A stretch of DNA of 64,000 bases. It comes from an uncultured Kushneria sp. (GTDB lineage: Bacteria; Pseudomonadota; Gammaproteobacteria; Pseudomonadales; Halomonadaceae). Below the pieces are notes generated by a model, which worked only from the letters and a program-made list of their open reading frames with translations, was not told the origin of the DNA and did no database searches. The number at the start of each line of letters is the position of its first letter. Within the stretch, counting starts at the first letter, position 1. The position numbers and the translations under genes are program-made. The DNA lies in NCBI RefSeq assembly GCF_947497025.1, contig NZ_CANMFC010000009.1, positions 18,027 to 82,026 of the forward strand. Reading direction: 5' to 3'. Below are positions 45,602 to 53,844 of this stretch, one piece after another.

Positions 45602-46720
45602 TTAGAGGTCGTTGTAATCATCAACCGAACCAATCGACTGACGAGTCAGGTTGGTCGACGGCAACAACTGACTGATGACACGGTTCCAACGGCTGATCGG
45701 CGCAGTAGTGACATACACAATATCCTGCGGTTCAAGCTGGAATTCTGTGCCGATGACGTAAGACGCTGCGTTGCTGGCATCAAGCTGATAGACAGTCGCC
45801 TGCTTGTCGCCCGGACCACCCTGGCGGATGACAAAGATACCCGAAGCCCGTGCTTCAACTTCATCAATGCCACCCGACTGACTCAGCGCATCGACCAGAC
45901 TGAATCGATGTCCGCCCATTGGGAGATCCTGAGGTCTAAGGACTTCTCCGAGCACATAAACCTTTTGCGAACCAACATCAGGCACATGCAGCACATCGCC
46001 ATCATGCAGCAGGCGGTTTTGGCTCATCTGGCCATTTTGCAGCATGTCATAGACATTGAGGATCTGTTCTTCGCCATTGTGCGTCAGTACGACATGACGC
46101 CAGTCAGCGTTCTCGTTAAGACCACCTGCGCTGCTGATGGCATCCAGTACCGTGAGTGGCGTATTGGTAATCGGCTGCTGGCCAGGATTGGAAACCTGCC
46201 CGCTCACGTAGGCTTTCTGGGACTGGAAGCTGGCAATATTGACTTCGACCTGGGGCTCGGCGATGTAATCCGCCAATGCTGAGGCGATCTGACTACGCAC
46301 ATCCGCTACATTCTTGCCGGCGACCTGTACACGCCCCACATAGGGATAAAAGATGGTGCCATCACTGTGAACCACATTACCGGTTTCAACAGAGCTCCGC
46401 TCGCCTCCGGCCGGAATCGTGAGTTCAGGATGGTCATAAACAATAATATTGAGAATATCACCCTTGCCGATACGATAATCGTAATCGTTGGCATCGAACC
46501 TTGTCTCGTCAGTGGCCTCTTTCAGGCTTTGCTGAGAGTTGAACTCCTTGCGGGCAGCGTTCTGCGCCTGCACAAGACCAAAGGTGATGGGCTGGACATC
46601 CACCAGATCATCGATGGGTGGCCCTGAATTTTCATAGGGCATATCACTGCCGGGAGAAAGAGCACAGCCTCCCAGAACAAGGGAGCTCCCCAACAAGGCA
46701 CAACTCAGCAGCCGCTTCAT
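45602..46720 (-). CDS. wza: Outer-membrane polysaccharide export lipoprotein Wza
   Basis: Octameric channel that carries polysaccharide across the outer membrane. The 372-residue precursor has a lipoprotein signal with lipobox LGGC (Cys19), the poly-export domain (YRIGKGDILNIIVYDHPEL, FYPYVGRVQVAGKNVADV) and two SLBB-type domains (KAYVSGQVSNPGQQPITN; KVYVLGEVLRPQDLPMGG). Length is near that of E. coli Wza (379). The ATG at 46720 follows AGGAG by about ten bases; an upstream in-frame extension crosses the ops element and is rejected. First gene of the operon. Confidence 0.93.
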   Translation of the reverse strand: MKRLLSCALLGSSLVLGGCALSPGSDMPYENSGPPIDDLVDVQPITFGLVQAQNAARKEFNSQQSLKEATDETRFDANDYDYRIGKGDILNIIVYDHPELTIPAGGERSSVETGNVVHSDGTIFYPYVGRVQVAGKNVADVRSQIASALADYIAEPQVEVNIASFQSQKAYVSGQVSNPGQQPITNTPLTVLDAISSAGGLNENADWRHVVLTHNGEEQILNVYDMLQNGQMSQNRLLHDGDVLHVPDVGSQKVYVLGEVLRPQDLPMGGHRFSLVDALSQSGGIDEVEARASGIFVIRQGGPGDKQATVYQLDASNAASYVIGTEFQLEPQDIVYVTTAPISRWNRVISQLLPSTNLTRQSIGSVDDYNDL

Positions 46721-46760
46721 TAACCGCTTACTCCTGTCAAAATTATTCCGGCGTCTGGAC

Positions 46761-46771
46761 ACGCTACCGCC
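46761..46771 (-). promoter_or_regulatory. ops element (RfaH recruitment site)
   Basis: The minus strand reads GGCGGTAGCGT, an 11/11 match to the ops sequence of E. coli capsule, LPS-core and F-pilus leaders. It lies 40 bases upstream of the wza ATG inside the transcribed leader, as expected for RfaH-dependent antitermination and translation coupling of a long polysaccharide operon. Confidence 0.8.
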
Positions 46772-46924
46772 ACGGAATGTCGATACTGGCGTGTTTCCGA
46801 GGCCATAAAATACCGCCGATGTCGCTTTTTTACTCGGCGCTTGCCGAACGGTATCGCATGATGCAGCAGTCCATGACTGCAAGTCGAATCGACGCCTCAA
46901 TAACATGACCTGATCCAACTAAAG

Positions 46925-46952
46925 GAATCGGCAAAAATGCTGAGAACCTTTA
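46925..46952 (-). promoter_or_regulatory. Sigma-28-like promoter candidate upstream of wza
   Basis: TAAAGGTT (7/8 to the FliA -35), 12 bases, GCCGATTC (6/8 to the -10). The spacer is one base longer than the optimum of 11, so it may be weak or coincidental. It would give a leader of about 200 bases that includes the ops element. Confidence 0.35.
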
Positions 46953-47307
46953 ATTAAAGATCAGATAAAATTATTCAGACTTCTGGATTGCTGTCGATGC
47001 TATCAGACCCCCCACCAGCGAAGGTATGCTGCTTTGCGCATCATTATTCGAGAATTCTACAGCACCGGCATCTTGCCTGCCATTAATGACTCCGGACTTT
47101 TACAAACCATCACGTCACGGTGTGTTACGAGAAACCCTGAAAAGGCGATAGATCGCACTATCAATGGCCTACTGCACATTTTAAACATTTGTTGTTCTGA
47201 TACTTGTGCAGAATACAGCATGGGTGAAGCTCCCCCTGAATATTGTGGCAGGAGTGCAAAAAGATATCACTTTGCCAATGGACCAGCCCCGAATAAAACT
47301 GCAGGCA

Positions 47308-47334
47308 CAAAAAAAGGACCGTTTAACGGCCCTT
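47308..47334 (-). terminator. Terminator of mvaT
   Basis: A 9-bp stem with one mismatch (47314-47322 with 47326-47334) and 3-base loop, followed on the minus strand by a run of T. It lies about 14 bases past the stop of the MvaT-like gene. Confidence 0.78.
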
Positions 47335-47347
47335 GGGGGAAAGAGAT

Positions 47348-47731
47348 TTACTCAGTACGTTCAAGCCACTGTTCAACCGTATCGTTACCGTACTCTTCCT
47401 TCCATGCCTTGAGCGTCTTCTGATTGCCACCACGGGTTTCTACAACTTCGCCAGTGTGCGGATTGCGATATACCTTCAATTTGCGCTTACGACGGCTCGC
47501 CCCCTGACTTTCAGAAGAAGATGATTGCCTTGTAGCTGACTGCCCATCGCCGGGATCAAGGATGTCAATGACATCAGCAGCTGTCTTGTCGTGGGCCTGC
47601 ATGAGCTGTTCAAGCTTCTCCTTGAACTCAAGCTCGCCCTTGAGTCTTTGATCCTGCTCCAGTTGCTGCAATTCCTCGCGCAGCTGCTTGAGCAGTTGTT
47701 CTTTTTTCATGTATTCATTTAACAACGACAT
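47348..47731 (-). CDS. mvaT: H-NS-family xenogeneic silencer, MvaT type
   Basis: Nucleoid protein that oligomerises on AT-rich DNA and represses transcription. The 127-residue protein starts MSLLNEYMKKEQLLKQLREE and has a coiled-coil oligomerisation part (1-60, LEQDQRLKGELEFKEKLEQL), a Ser-rich linker and a C-terminal DNA-binding part (LKVYRNPHTGEVVETRGGNQ) with the R-G-G-N AT-pincer of Pseudomonas MvaT/MvaU. The ATG at 47731 follows GGAGAGG at six bases. Located next to the AT-rich polysaccharide operon, a natural target; that link is inference. Has its own terminator. Confidence 0.92.
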   Translation of the reverse strand: MSLLNEYMKKEQLLKQLREELQQLEQDQRLKGELEFKEKLEQLMQAHDKTAADVIDILDPGDGQSATRQSSSSESQGASRRKRKLKVYRNPHTGEVVETRGGNQKTLKAWKEEYGNDTVEQWLERTE

Positions 47732-48142
47732 TACCGACCTCTCCATCTAATACACATCTCTTGCCAAGATGCTGACCCTAAGGCCTATTAAAATAATTTT
47801 AATCCCTGGTTGGTCGAATAGTACGTCAAAAAAAGAATGCTTTAAAGTAAAACCTGGCCTCAACAACTGCTTCAACTGCGTTAGACGCTATATAACCATA
47901 CCGCATTTACCATTGTTAATATTAGACAGGCCTGCCACAACAGCCCGGATAATGAAAAAGCACTATTGAACATCTAATTCTCATACTGCCATACAGCGAG
48001 TCTCTATAGCATCGATCAAGAAGAAATTATCGATGCCTGCAATCGGGAGAGATTTCCATGTGCCATATGAATTTTAACAGTTTAGAACAGCAACATTTTT
48101 CTACGAGGCCATGAAGGATTTACAGTATGCATAAGCTATAGT
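47732..48142. other. AT-rich intergenic region between mvaT and dinB
   Basis: About 410 AT-rich bases between divergent genes, with no credible gene. It should hold the mvaT promoter on the minus strand and the dinB promoter on the plus strand, but I see no clear hexamer pair. An AT-rich mvaT upstream region is what autoregulation by a silencer would need. Confidence 0.4.
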
Positions 48143-48158
48143 ATGTATATTCATACAG
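48143..48158 (+). promoter_or_regulatory. LexA (SOS) box of dinB
   Basis: ATGTATATTCATACAG fits the gammaproteobacterial LexA box CTGT-N8-ACAG with one mismatch (first base) and an AT-rich core, inside a longer inverted repeat GTATG..CATAC. It lies about 19 bases before the dinB ATG, so LexA bound here would block initiation. Confidence 0.75.
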
Positions 48159-48176
48159 CCAACTTCAAAACTTGTG

Positions 48177-49220
48177 ATGCGCAAGATACTTCATGCGGAC
48201 TGCGACTGCTTCTACGCAGCAGTCGAAATGCGCGACAACCCTTCCCTTCGACACACTCCACTAGTCATTGGAGGACGAACAGAAAGCCGGGGCGTTGTAG
48301 CCACCTGCAACTATCCGGCTCGCGAATATGGCATACGCTCGGCCATGTCGATGGCACATGCCCAAAGACTTTGCCCTCACCTACAGCGCTTGAGCCCCGA
48401 CTTTGATAAATATCGGGAGGCATCGCAGCAGGTACAAGCCATATTCAGCGAATTGACGCCACTTATCGAGCCGCTGTCACTTGATGAGGCCTTTTTGGAT
48501 GTCACACATGTCGAGCGCATGAAAGGCAGCGCCACCTGGATGGCACAATGGCTCAAGCAGGAAGTACAACAGCGCGTGGGAATTACCATCTCTGTTGGCG
48601 TCGCACCCAACAAGTTTCTCGCCAAGATTGCCAGCGACTGGCAAAAACCTGACGGCCTGTACACCATCACCCCCGACCAGGTCAGTAATTTTCTGGATCA
48701 GCTTTCCATTACAAAACTTCATGGCGTGGGGCCGGCCACTGCGAAAAAGCTCGAAGCCCAGGGCATTCATACCTGCAAGGAGCTCAGAGCCATTGAGCTG
48801 CCGATACTTCTCGAAGAGTTTGGCAAGTTCGGCGTACGGCTACATGAATTGGCACGTGGTATAGACGAGCGCCCGGTCAAGGTGGAAAGAGAGCGAAAAT
48901 CGATTAGTGTGGAAACCACGTTTGATCGAGACCTCCCCAGCATGACCGTATGCCGCCAGGAAATAACCGAGCTTGTAATGCGACTGGAAGAGCGTATGGC
49001 GCGCCACCAACACCCAGCGATCAACAAGCTTTTCGTCAAGATCCGCTTTGATGATTTCTCGATCACGACCATGGAGACTGCAGGACGAGCGCCGGAACTG
49101 GAAAGCTTTCTACCGCTTTTTGATACCGCGTGGCACCGGGCAGAGCGACCGGTCAGGCTGCTTGGCGTTGGCGTAAGACTTGTATCGGAGGATGCGCAGC
49201 GACAGATGGGGCTTTTTTGA
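48177..49220 (+). CDS. dinB: DNA polymerase IV (translesion) DinB
   Basis: Error-prone Y-family polymerase used in the SOS response. The 347-residue protein has HADCDCFYAAVEM with the first catalytic Asp, the little-finger domain at the C-terminus, and the catalytic SLDEAFLDV motif near residue 103. ATG at 48177 is preferred over a GTG one codon earlier. The C-terminal QRQMGLF is a plausible beta-clamp-binding motif (QxxxGLF). A LexA box precedes it. Converges on purU with a 30-bp gap and no clear hairpin. Confidence 0.95.
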   Translation: MRKILHADCDCFYAAVEMRDNPSLRHTPLVIGGRTESRGVVATCNYPAREYGIRSAMSMAHAQRLCPHLQRLSPDFDKYREASQQVQAIFSELTPLIEPLSLDEAFLDVTHVERMKGSATWMAQWLKQEVQQRVGITISVGVAPNKFLAKIASDWQKPDGLYTITPDQVSNFLDQLSITKLHGVGPATAKKLEAQGIHTCKELRAIELPILLEEFGKFGVRLHELARGIDERPVKVERERKSISVETTFDRDLPSMTVCRQEITELVMRLEERMARHQHPAINKLFVKIRFDDFSITTMETAGRAPELESFLPLFDTAWHRAERPVRLLGVGVRLVSEDAQRQMGLF

Positions 49221-49250
49221 TTCATGCACTCTCTGTCGCTGCCATTGTTC

Positions 49251-50105
49251 TCAGGAAAAGACGACGGTCTTGTTACCATCGATTAATACGCGGTCCTGTA
49301 AATGCCAGCGCACGCCTCGTGCCAGTACCGATTTTTCGATATCCCTTCCCAGCCGAACCAGATCACTGGTCGTATGGCAGTGAGTAACACGTTGAATGTC
49401 CTGCTCGATGATCGGGCCGGCATCCAGTTCCTGAGTCACGTAGTGACAAGTCGCCCCGATCAGCTTGACCCCACGGGTATGGGCCTGATGATAGGGTTTG
49501 GCGCCGGCAAAGGAAGGCAGGAAGCTGTGATGGATATTGATGATCTGGCCGCTATAGCGTTCACACAGCGAGGGCGGAATGATTTGCATGTAACGTGCCA
49601 GCACAATCGTGTCGGCCTGACTGTCTTCAATCACCCTTTCCATGGCTGAAAAGGCAGGTGCCTTGTCATCAGCAGACACCGGAATATGGTGATATTCGAT
49701 ACCGTGCCATTCGACCAGACTGCGCATGTCGTCATGATTGGAAATGACGCCTGCGATATCACAGTCAAGCTCACCGGCGGTCCATCGATATAAGAGATCC
49801 ACCAGACAGTGAGATTCTCGTGAGACCATAATCATCAGTCGCCGCCGCTTTTGCTCCCCATCACGCCACTGCCATTGCATATCAAACTCTTCGGCAATCC
49901 GGGCGAAGGCATGACGAAAGGCATCGCTATCGGCATTCATATTTCGGGTCTCGACTTCATAGCGCATGAAAAAGCGCCCTGTTTCCAGATCGGAGTGCTG
50001 ATTGGCTTCGGTAATAGAGCCGCCCTTCTCGGCGATAAACGACGAAACGCGCGCCACAATACCAACACGATCAGGACAGGTTACCACTAGACGACAAAGG
50101 GACAT
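49251..50105 (-). CDS. purU: Formyltetrahydrofolate deformylase PurU
   Basis: Hydrolyses 10-formyl-THF to formate and THF, balancing one-carbon pools and feeding formate to PurT. The 284-residue protein has an N-terminal ACT domain (RLVVTCPDRVGIVARVSSFI, about 5-80) and a formyltransferase-like domain with IVLARYMQIIPPSLCERYSG, NIHHSFLPSFAGAKPYHQA and a terminal H-D type active site (VTQELDAGPIIEQD). The ATG at 50105 is chosen over a GTG three codons upstream. Divergent from the RNase J gene. Confidence 0.94.
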   Translation of the reverse strand: MSLCRLVVTCPDRVGIVARVSSFIAEKGGSITEANQHSDLETGRFFMRYEVETRNMNADSDAFRHAFARIAEEFDMQWQWRDGEQKRRRLMIMVSRESHCLVDLLYRWTAGELDCDIAGVISNHDDMRSLVEWHGIEYHHIPVSADDKAPAFSAMERVIEDSQADTIVLARYMQIIPPSLCERYSGQIINIHHSFLPSFAGAKPYHQAHTRGVKLIGATCHYVTQELDAGPIIEQDIQRVTHCHTTSDLVRLGRDIEKSVLARGVRWHLQDRVLIDGNKTVVFS

Positions 50106-50171
50106 CGGAATCACGCTACTCGGTCAAAAACAGGAATTGTAGCGAATTCATATGCTTTTGAGCAGCGTTCG

Positions 50172-50200
50172 TTGTGACCACCTGATGCGTTGCGTATAGT
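50172..50200 (+). promoter_or_regulatory. Sigma-70-type promoter of the RNase J gene
   Basis: TTGTGA (50172-50177), 17 bases, TATAGT (50195-50200): each hexamer is close to consensus with optimal spacing, about 28 bases before the ATG at 50228. Confidence 0.65.
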
Positions 50201-50227
50201 TGATATCAAACTATTGCCGGGCCCGCC

Positions 50228-51874
50228 ATGGATCAGACACGCGTACAAGTTCGCCCCCGTCGCCGCTCTGAGATTGAAATATTGCCGCTTGGCGGCTGTG
50301 GTGAAATCGGCATGAACCTGATGCTTTACGGCTTTCAGTCTCGATGGCTGATCGTTGATTGCGGTATGGCCCTGCGTCAGGACCTTCACGACACCTCCTT
50401 GCAGATTCCGGACGTTTCCTCACTGGCAACGCTGGGCATTCGACCCGAAGCCATTGTCATTACCCATGGGCATGAGGACCACCTCGGTGCCCTTGGCTGG
50501 CTATGGCCACGTTTTGGCTGCCCGATATATGCAACGCCCCTGGCGGCAGGCATAGCGCGACAAAAACTCGTTGAGCAGGGTCTGGCAACCGATGCCATCC
50601 GAACCTTTATACCGGGCACCCATTTCGATGCGGGACCCTTTTCCATACAAAGTATCAATGTCGCTCACTCTATACCGGAAAGCGTTTCTCTGCTGCTCGA
50701 GGTAGATCGCCATCGCATCCTGCATACCGGTGACTGGAAAATTGACCCTCAACCCGTACTGGGGGCCAGAACTCGAGAAGAGGATTTCACCCGCATTGCA
50801 CCGGTGGATCTTGTGGTGGGTGACTCTACCAATGCCATGGTAGAAAACCATTCGCACAGTGAAAGTGAAGTAGCGGCTACCCTTGAGCGACTTATGGAAG
50901 GCTGCGAAGGACGCATTGTGGTCAGCTGCTTTGCCAGCAATCTGGCCCGCATTTTAGCTACAGGGCTTGCCGCACGACGCCATCATCGACGCATTGCCCT
51001 GCTGGGCAGGGCAATGGAGAAAATGGTGAGACTGGGACGCGAGCTGGGTTACCTGGACGACTTCCCGGACACCGTGCCCCTGTCCGATATTGGCTATCTG
51101 CCTCCCAAGGAAATCCTGATTCTGGCTACCGGCAGCCAGGGAGAGTCCCGCGCAGCGCTCTCTCGTCTGGCGGCCAATCAGCACTCGGCGCTTGAAATCG
51201 AGCCCGGTGATTGCATTATTTTTTCTTCGCGAGCCATTCCGGGCAATGAAAGGGCCGTGGCGCGGCTGCAGCAGGCGTTCACACAAAAAGGGGCCCATAT
51301 TTATAGTGACGAGGCGCACCCGGGGCTGCATGCATCAGGCCATCCTGGCCGTGATGAACTGCTCAGTATGTATCAATGGGTCAGACCTGCACACCTGTTG
51401 CCCGTGCATGGCGAAAGCGCACATCAAAAGGCCCATTGTGACATTGCCGGCACGCTGGGTATCGAAAGTTCGATACTGCCCGTTAATGGACAATGGCTGC
51501 GCTGGAATGGCAAACGCATGGCACTGGAGTGCACATTAACACTTTCTCCAGTCATTATTTCCCAGCGCAAAAGAGCAAGAAAACCTCCGAGTCGTCAAAA
51601 CGAGACGATCGTTGTGCTTCCCGTTGTTTATCAGGCAGATACGGAGCAGTGGCAGCGTGTAGGCAGAATGCTGATCGACAGTCAGGTCAATGCTTTCTTG
51701 GATGAAGAGACACTAGGGGACTGGGTGGATATCACGCTGGAAAACATGACCGCCCGATCATCAAAAGAACTGGCCCATCTACTGGAAGGGCTTGCCGATC
51801 ACTGGCTCCGAGAGCAGCTCGGGCAATCTTCCAGAATTACGGTCGATATCGTCAATACAACGCCGCATGAATAA
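50228..51874 (+). CDS. rnj: Ribonuclease J family endo/5'-exoribonuclease
   Basis: Metallo-beta-lactamase/beta-CASP nuclease for RNA maturation and decay in the cytosol. The 548-residue protein has the zinc motif HGHEDH (residues 80-85), the next His in AHSIPES, HTGDWKID, VGDSTNAM, the beta-CASP segments HASGHPGRDEL and PVHGES, and a small C-terminal domain (about 455-548), all in RNase J order and length (RNase J1 is 555). E. coli has no homologue; most gammaproteobacteria rely on RNase E. Monocistronic, with promoter and terminator. Confidence 0.92.
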   Translation: MDQTRVQVRPRRRSEIEILPLGGCGEIGMNLMLYGFQSRWLIVDCGMALRQDLHDTSLQIPDVSSLATLGIRPEAIVITHGHEDHLGALGWLWPRFGCPIYATPLAAGIARQKLVEQGLATDAIRTFIPGTHFDAGPFSIQSINVAHSIPESVSLLLEVDRHRILHTGDWKIDPQPVLGARTREEDFTRIAPVDLVVGDSTNAMVENHSHSESEVAATLERLMEGCEGRIVVSCFASNLARILATGLAARRHHRRIALLGRAMEKMVRLGRELGYLDDFPDTVPLSDIGYLPPKEILILATGSQGESRAALSRLAANQHSALEIEPGDCIIFSSRAIPGNERAVARLQQAFTQKGAHIYSDEAHPGLHASGHPGRDELLSMYQWVRPAHLLPVHGESAHQKAHCDIAGTLGIESSILPVNGQWLRWNGKRMALECTLTLSPVIISQRKRARKPPSRQNETIVVLPVVYQADTEQWQRVGRMLIDSQVNAFLDEETLGDWVDITLENMTARSSKELAHLLEGLADHWLREQLGQSSRITVDIVNTTPHE

Positions 51875-51889
51875 TAGCGCATTTGTTGT

Positions 51890-51920
51890 AAAAGCCGTGC
51901 GGCCATCACGGCTTTTAAAA
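51890..51920. terminator. Bidirectional terminator between rnj and the H-NS-like gene
   Basis: A 10-bp perfect stem (51890-51899 with 51907-51916) with a 7-base loop lies between convergent genes. The T run is at the end of the stem on the plus strand, and the pairing is AT-rich at the base, so strength is moderate. Confidence 0.65.
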
Positions 51921-51966
51921 GGAGAAATGATGGTGCTCAAGGATGCTCCTGGAAAACCAGAGAAAC

Positions 51967-52257
51967 TCAGGCATTGGCATCCTTGGGGGGGCGACCTCGA
52001 CGCTTTCGCGGCTGCTCGTTTCCAACCAGGTCATTGACGGATAAACCAGCATCCGTCATGGCAGCACGAATTTCAGCAAGCTTTTGTTCCTTGCTTGCTT
52101 CTTCCTGCCGGCGTTTTTGTTCTTCCTCCTGCTTTTGTGTCATGACCTCATCAATAATTTCGGACAGCTTGGTCAACTGTTCCATACTCAATTGACGCGC
52201 CGCAGCTCTTGCCACATTCTTGTTGCGAGCGATCTTTTCCAGCGTTTCTGTCGACAT
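51967..52257 (-). CDS. Small H-NS-like nucleoid protein with AT-hook C-terminus
   Basis: The 96-residue protein has an H-NS-like N-terminal oligomerisation pattern (LEKIARNKNVARAAARQLSM, then EQLTKLSEIIDEV and a charged coiled coil to about 70) and ISxNDLVG-like linker, but instead of the usual H-NS DNA-binding domain ends in PRKRRGRPPK, an AT-hook (RGRP core). It probably binds AT-rich DNA and forms filaments or bridges. A second silencer-type protein in the window besides MvaT. Its own transcription unit, followed by the shared terminator. Could alternatively be a heterodimerising modulator of MvaT. Confidence 0.7.
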   Translation of the reverse strand: MSTETLEKIARNKNVARAAARQLSMEQLTKLSEIIDEVMTQKQEEEQKRRQEEASKEQKLAEIRAAMTDAGLSVNDLVGNEQPRKRRGRPPKDANA

Positions 52258-52334
52258 ATCCAGCGCTCCAAATAAAAGACATATGCCTCGAATAGTATAT
52301 ACCCTGAAAAAGGGTTAGCAATTATGCACCATAA

Positions 52335-52366
52335 AGAAAAGGGCCAACATGTGTTGGCCCTTTTTC
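52335..52366. terminator. Terminator of the Moco operon
   Basis: A 9-bp perfect stem (52341-52349 with 52352-52360) extended by A/T pairs (total about 13 bp) with A on the left and TTTTT on the right. It lies about 20 bases past the moaA stop and can work in both directions. Confidence 0.9.
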
Positions 52367-52383
52367 CATTAAAACAGGATGTC

Positions 52384-53373
52384 CTATCCCCCGGTCATAT
52401 TCATGAATCTGACAATCTGCACGTCACCATCGGTCGTAAAATGATGCCGATGTGGCTTGAGAGACATTGAGTCGCGAATTTTCTGTTTCAGAGGCTCGAT
52501 TTCGCCCGGGTTCTGACGAATGACTTCACGCAAATCCGTAGAGTGTTCATTACCAAGACATAGTAACAATCTGCCTTCACAGGTCACGCGTACACGGTTG
52601 CAGCTGTCACAGAAGTTATGGCTATGGGGAGAAATGAACCCGATCCTGGAATGGCTATCAGCCATGCGATAGTAACGCGAAGGCCCTCCCGAATTTTCCG
52701 TGGAATGCAGCAGCGGATAGCGCGTTTCGATGATCGAGCGTACCTCGTCGCTGGAACAAAAGGTCTCCTCACGCGAATGCTCTGAAACGTTACCCAGCGG
52801 CATTTCTTCGATAAAGCTGATATCGATCTCTTCATCTCGAGCGAAATCTACCAGATCCAGTATCTCGTCATCATTTCGTCCCTTGAGGATGACAGCATTG
52901 AGCTTGATACGCTCAAAGCCTGCCTCTTTCGCAGCGCGAATACCATCAATGACCTTTTCAAGGTTACCGGTCCGGGTAAGCTCTTTGAATCGCTCGGGGT
53001 TCAGGGAATCGAGGCTGATATTAAGTCTTTGCATGCCCGATTGACGCAGTGACGAGGCATAGCGCCTCAGCTGTGCGCCATTGGTAGTCATGGTAAAGTC
53101 ACGAAGACCTTCCAGCGCACCGATGTTATTCACCAGCTCATCAATATTGCGACGGACCAGCGGCTCCCCTCCGGTCAAACGAATCTTTTCCACGCCCAGT
53201 TCGGTAAATGCTCTCGCCACAAGCGAGAGCTCCTCGATCGAAAGCACCTGATCACGTGGAAGAAACGTCATTTCTTCACTCATGCAATAAACGCAGCGAA
53301 AATCGCAGCGGTCCGTTACAGAGATACGCACATATTTGATACGGCGATCAAAATCATCAATCAATTCACTCAT
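52384..53373 (-). CDS. moaA: GTP 3',8-cyclase MoaA
   Basis: Radical-SAM enzyme that starts molybdenum cofactor synthesis by converting GTP to 3',8-cyclo-GTP. The 329-residue protein has the N-terminal 4Fe-4S motif CDFRCVYC (SAM cluster), the C-terminal cluster [18 protein letters not shown], and the functionally required terminal Gly-Gly (NMTGG). Length as in E. coli. ATG overlaps the moaE stop, so it is last in upp-mobAB-moeA-moaCD-moaE-moaA. Confidence 0.96.
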   Translation of the reverse strand: MSELIDDFDRRIKYVRISVTDRCDFRCVYCMSEEMTFLPRDQVLSIEELSLVARAFTELGVEKIRLTGGEPLVRRNIDELVNNIGALEGLRDFTMTTNGAQLRRYASSLRQSGMQRLNISLDSLNPERFKELTRTGNLEKVIDGIRAAKEAGFERIKLNAVILKGRNDDEILDLVDFARDEEIDISFIEEMPLGNVSEHSREETFCSSDEVRSIIETRYPLLHSTENSGGPSRYYRMADSHSRIGFISPHSHNFCDSCNRVRVTCEGRLLLCLGNEHSTDLREVIRQNPGEIEPLKQKIRDSMSLKPHRHHFTTDGDVQIVRFMNMTGG

Positions 53374-53822
53374 TGCTGCTCCCAGCGCTTCAACGACGCC
53401 AGATCGCTTTCACGCTCGCTGACCCAGTAATCCCCACTGCGGGTATGTTCCTTTTTCCAGAAAGGAGCACTGGTCTTTAAAAAATCCATGATAAAGGCGC
53501 AGGCTTCAAAGGCGGCATGACGATGCGGTGTACTCACAAGCACCGCGACAATATCGTCTCCCGGTGTCATGTAGCCGATACGATGAACGATGATTACATC
53601 ATTGATTTGCCAGCGACCACGCGCACGCTCGACAACACTTTCCAGCGCCCTTTCGGTCATGCCGGGATAATGCTCAAGCGTCAGCGCCGTGACTTCCGGC
53701 GATTCATTGAAGTCTCGTACACGGCCGACAAAACTGACCACGGCGCCTGTTCCATGACCATCTTGTGACAGACGCTTGTGAAGATCGCCAATATCGAAGG
53801 GTTCGTACTGTATCGTAATCAT
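53370..53822 (-). CDS. moaE: Molybdopterin synthase catalytic subunit MoaE
   Basis: MoaE binds cyclic pyranopterin and, with thiocarboxylated MoaD, makes molybdopterin. The 150-residue protein has [32 protein letters not shown] and the active-site region [14 protein letters not shown] with the catalytic lysines. ATG at 53822 with AAAGGA before it; an upstream start would overlap moaCD by 128 bp and add 50 residues foreign to the family. 22 bp after the moaCD fusion, its expected partner. Confidence 0.95.
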   Translation of the reverse strand: MITIQYEPFDIGDLHKRLSQDGHGTGAVVSFVGRVRDFNESPEVTALTLEHYPGMTERALESVVERARGRWQINDVIIVHRIGYMTPGDDIVAVLVSTPHRHAAFEACAFIMDFLKTSAPFWKKEHTRSGDYWVSERESDLASLKRWEQQ

Positions 53823-53844
53823 GCATCCTTTCTGACGATCATGA

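Larger units (their letters stand above)
46721..47310. other. Leader and upstream region of the polysaccharide operon
   Basis: About 590 bases without a credible gene. Seen on the minus strand: the ops element (46761-46771); a sigma-28-like pair TAAAGGTT (46945-46952) and GCCGATTC (46925-46932) with a 12-base spacer; and a weak sigma-70-like pair TCGACA (46992-46997) and TAATTT (46968-46973) with an 18-base spacer. The part 47040-47310 shows nothing recognisable; a 66-129 codon open frame there has no family pattern. Confidence 0.5.

Noticed and set aside
46721..46918. Upstream in-frame extension of wza by 66 residues
   Set aside because: It would run through the ops element, precede the lipoprotein signal and match no family; the ATG at 46720 has a good ribosome site.
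47034..47423. 129-codon frame on the plus strand before mvaT
   Set aside because: No family pattern, no ribosome site, crosses the mvaT terminator and runs antisense into mvaT.
51929..52037. 36-codon plus-strand frame with a good AAGGAG site just past the rnj terminator
   Set aside because: Two thirds overlap the 3' end of the H-NS-like gene in antisense, and the peptide has no family pattern; the AAGGAG is probably chance in an A/G-rich stretch.
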